Shown: one piece after another, positions 44,006-44,084 of the stretch
Layout of the letters: each line of letters starts with the position of its first letter
Numbering within the stretch: position 1 is the stretch's first letter
Assembly: GCA_028277115.1 (NCBI GenBank)
Contig: JANQHG010000021.1
Location: 1 to 44,084 of the forward strand
Origin: Azospirillaceae bacterium
GTDB taxonomy: Bacteria; Pseudomonadota; Alphaproteobacteria; Azospirillales; Azospirillaceae
Direction: 5' to 3'
Length of the DNA: 44,084 nt
The notes under the pieces: generated by a model
The model's input: the letters and a program-made list of their open reading frames with translations, nothing else
The model's database searches: none
What the model was told of the DNA's origin: nothing
Position numbers and translations under genes: made by a program

Positions 44006-44007
44006 AG

Positions 44008-44071
44008 GTTGGGGCGATCGGCCGGCACGGTCTGCCTGTTTGCATCGCCGGTGGGGGCCGATCGCCCCAAC
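44008..44071. repeat. Inverted repeat with 16-base perfect arms at the window edge
   Basis: Arms gttggggcgatcggcc (44008-44023) and its exact complement (44056-44071) enclose a 32-base loop. It starts 2 bases after the 49-base repeat. It could be a terminator for a gene beyond the edge, or the tip of a small non-autonomous element; the window ends too soon to tell. Confidence 0.75.
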
Positions 44072-44084
44072 ATCGGCGGTTCAG

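Larger units (their letters stand above)
43454..44084. other. Upstream region of the TpsA-like gene, repeat-rich
   Basis: About 630 bases to the window edge without a recognisable gene. It should hold the promoter of the TpsA/CHAT operon just upstream of 43453, where the DNA is AT-rich; a minus-strand TTGGCC (18-base spacer) TAATAG is a weak promoter candidate. Further out lie hairpin array copy B, the right copy of the 49-base repeat, and a large inverted repeat at the edge. No tpsB gene is present. Confidence 0.5.

Overview
The window reads as a chromosomal segment of a GC-rich alphaproteobacterium, most likely a member of the Rhodospirillales. The grounds are the housekeeping order yebC-ruvC-ruvA-ruvB-ybgC-tolQ-tolR-tolA on one strand, a tungsten/molybdenum NAD-dependent formate dehydrogenase of the Methylobacterium FDH1 layout, and G/C-rich hairpin arrays of the kind seen scattered through genomes of this group. 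The taxonomic placement is inference; no rRNA or marker comparison was possible.

Layout. (1) 1-5041, minus strand: Holliday-junction resolution genes (ruvCAB) and the start of the Tol-Pal envelope operon, tightly packed with 4-base stop/start overlaps. (2) 5485-9989, plus: a two-gene formate dehydrogenase. (3) 10021-15348, minus: a catabolic unit of CoA-transferase, citryl-CoA-lyase/citrate-synthase-like enzyme and a complete tripartite tricarboxylate transporter (TctC, TctB, TctA). (4) 15862-17082, plus: an AbrB-family membrane protein. (5) 17264-20845: nitrosative-stress module with hcp, an Hcr-type reductase and a divergent NsrR-like Rrf2 regulator, with an inverted-repeat operator candidate between them. 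(6) 20864-33184: a five-subunit biotin-independent ketone carboxylase of the acetophenone carboxylase type (apcABCDE order), a CobW-type metallochaperone behind it, the wrecks of an acyl-CoA ligase and apparently a thiolase, and a divergent sigma-54 activator with a good -24/-12 promoter and a palindromic upstream activator site. (7) 33185-44084: a region rich in short repeats holding a broken hydrolase/CHAT gene, an intact exported CHAT-TPR protease-like protein, and a 1229-residue two-partner-secretion adhesin-like protein.

How the genes fit together. In region 6 the expected pathway is ketone + CO2 -> beta-keto acid -> beta-ketoacyl-CoA -> thiolysis. The carboxylase genes look intact and regulated, but the ligase has lost its middle and the thiolase is reduced to a short N-terminal piece, so the local pathway is cut after the first step. 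In region 7 the CHAT-TPR and TpsA genes are 3 bases apart and form one operon; their pairing suggests proteolytic handling of a secreted beta-helix protein. The neighbouring hydrolase/CHAT gene has lost exactly the segments that should carry its catalytic residues.

Most notable for follow-up: the ketone carboxylase operon with decayed downstream steps; the CHAT-TPR/TpsA pair, bracketed by 49-base direct repeats about 10.5 kb apart; and the recurrence of internal gene deletions, which must be checked against raw reads before any biological reading. No tRNA, rRNA, CRISPR array or intact transposase was seen.
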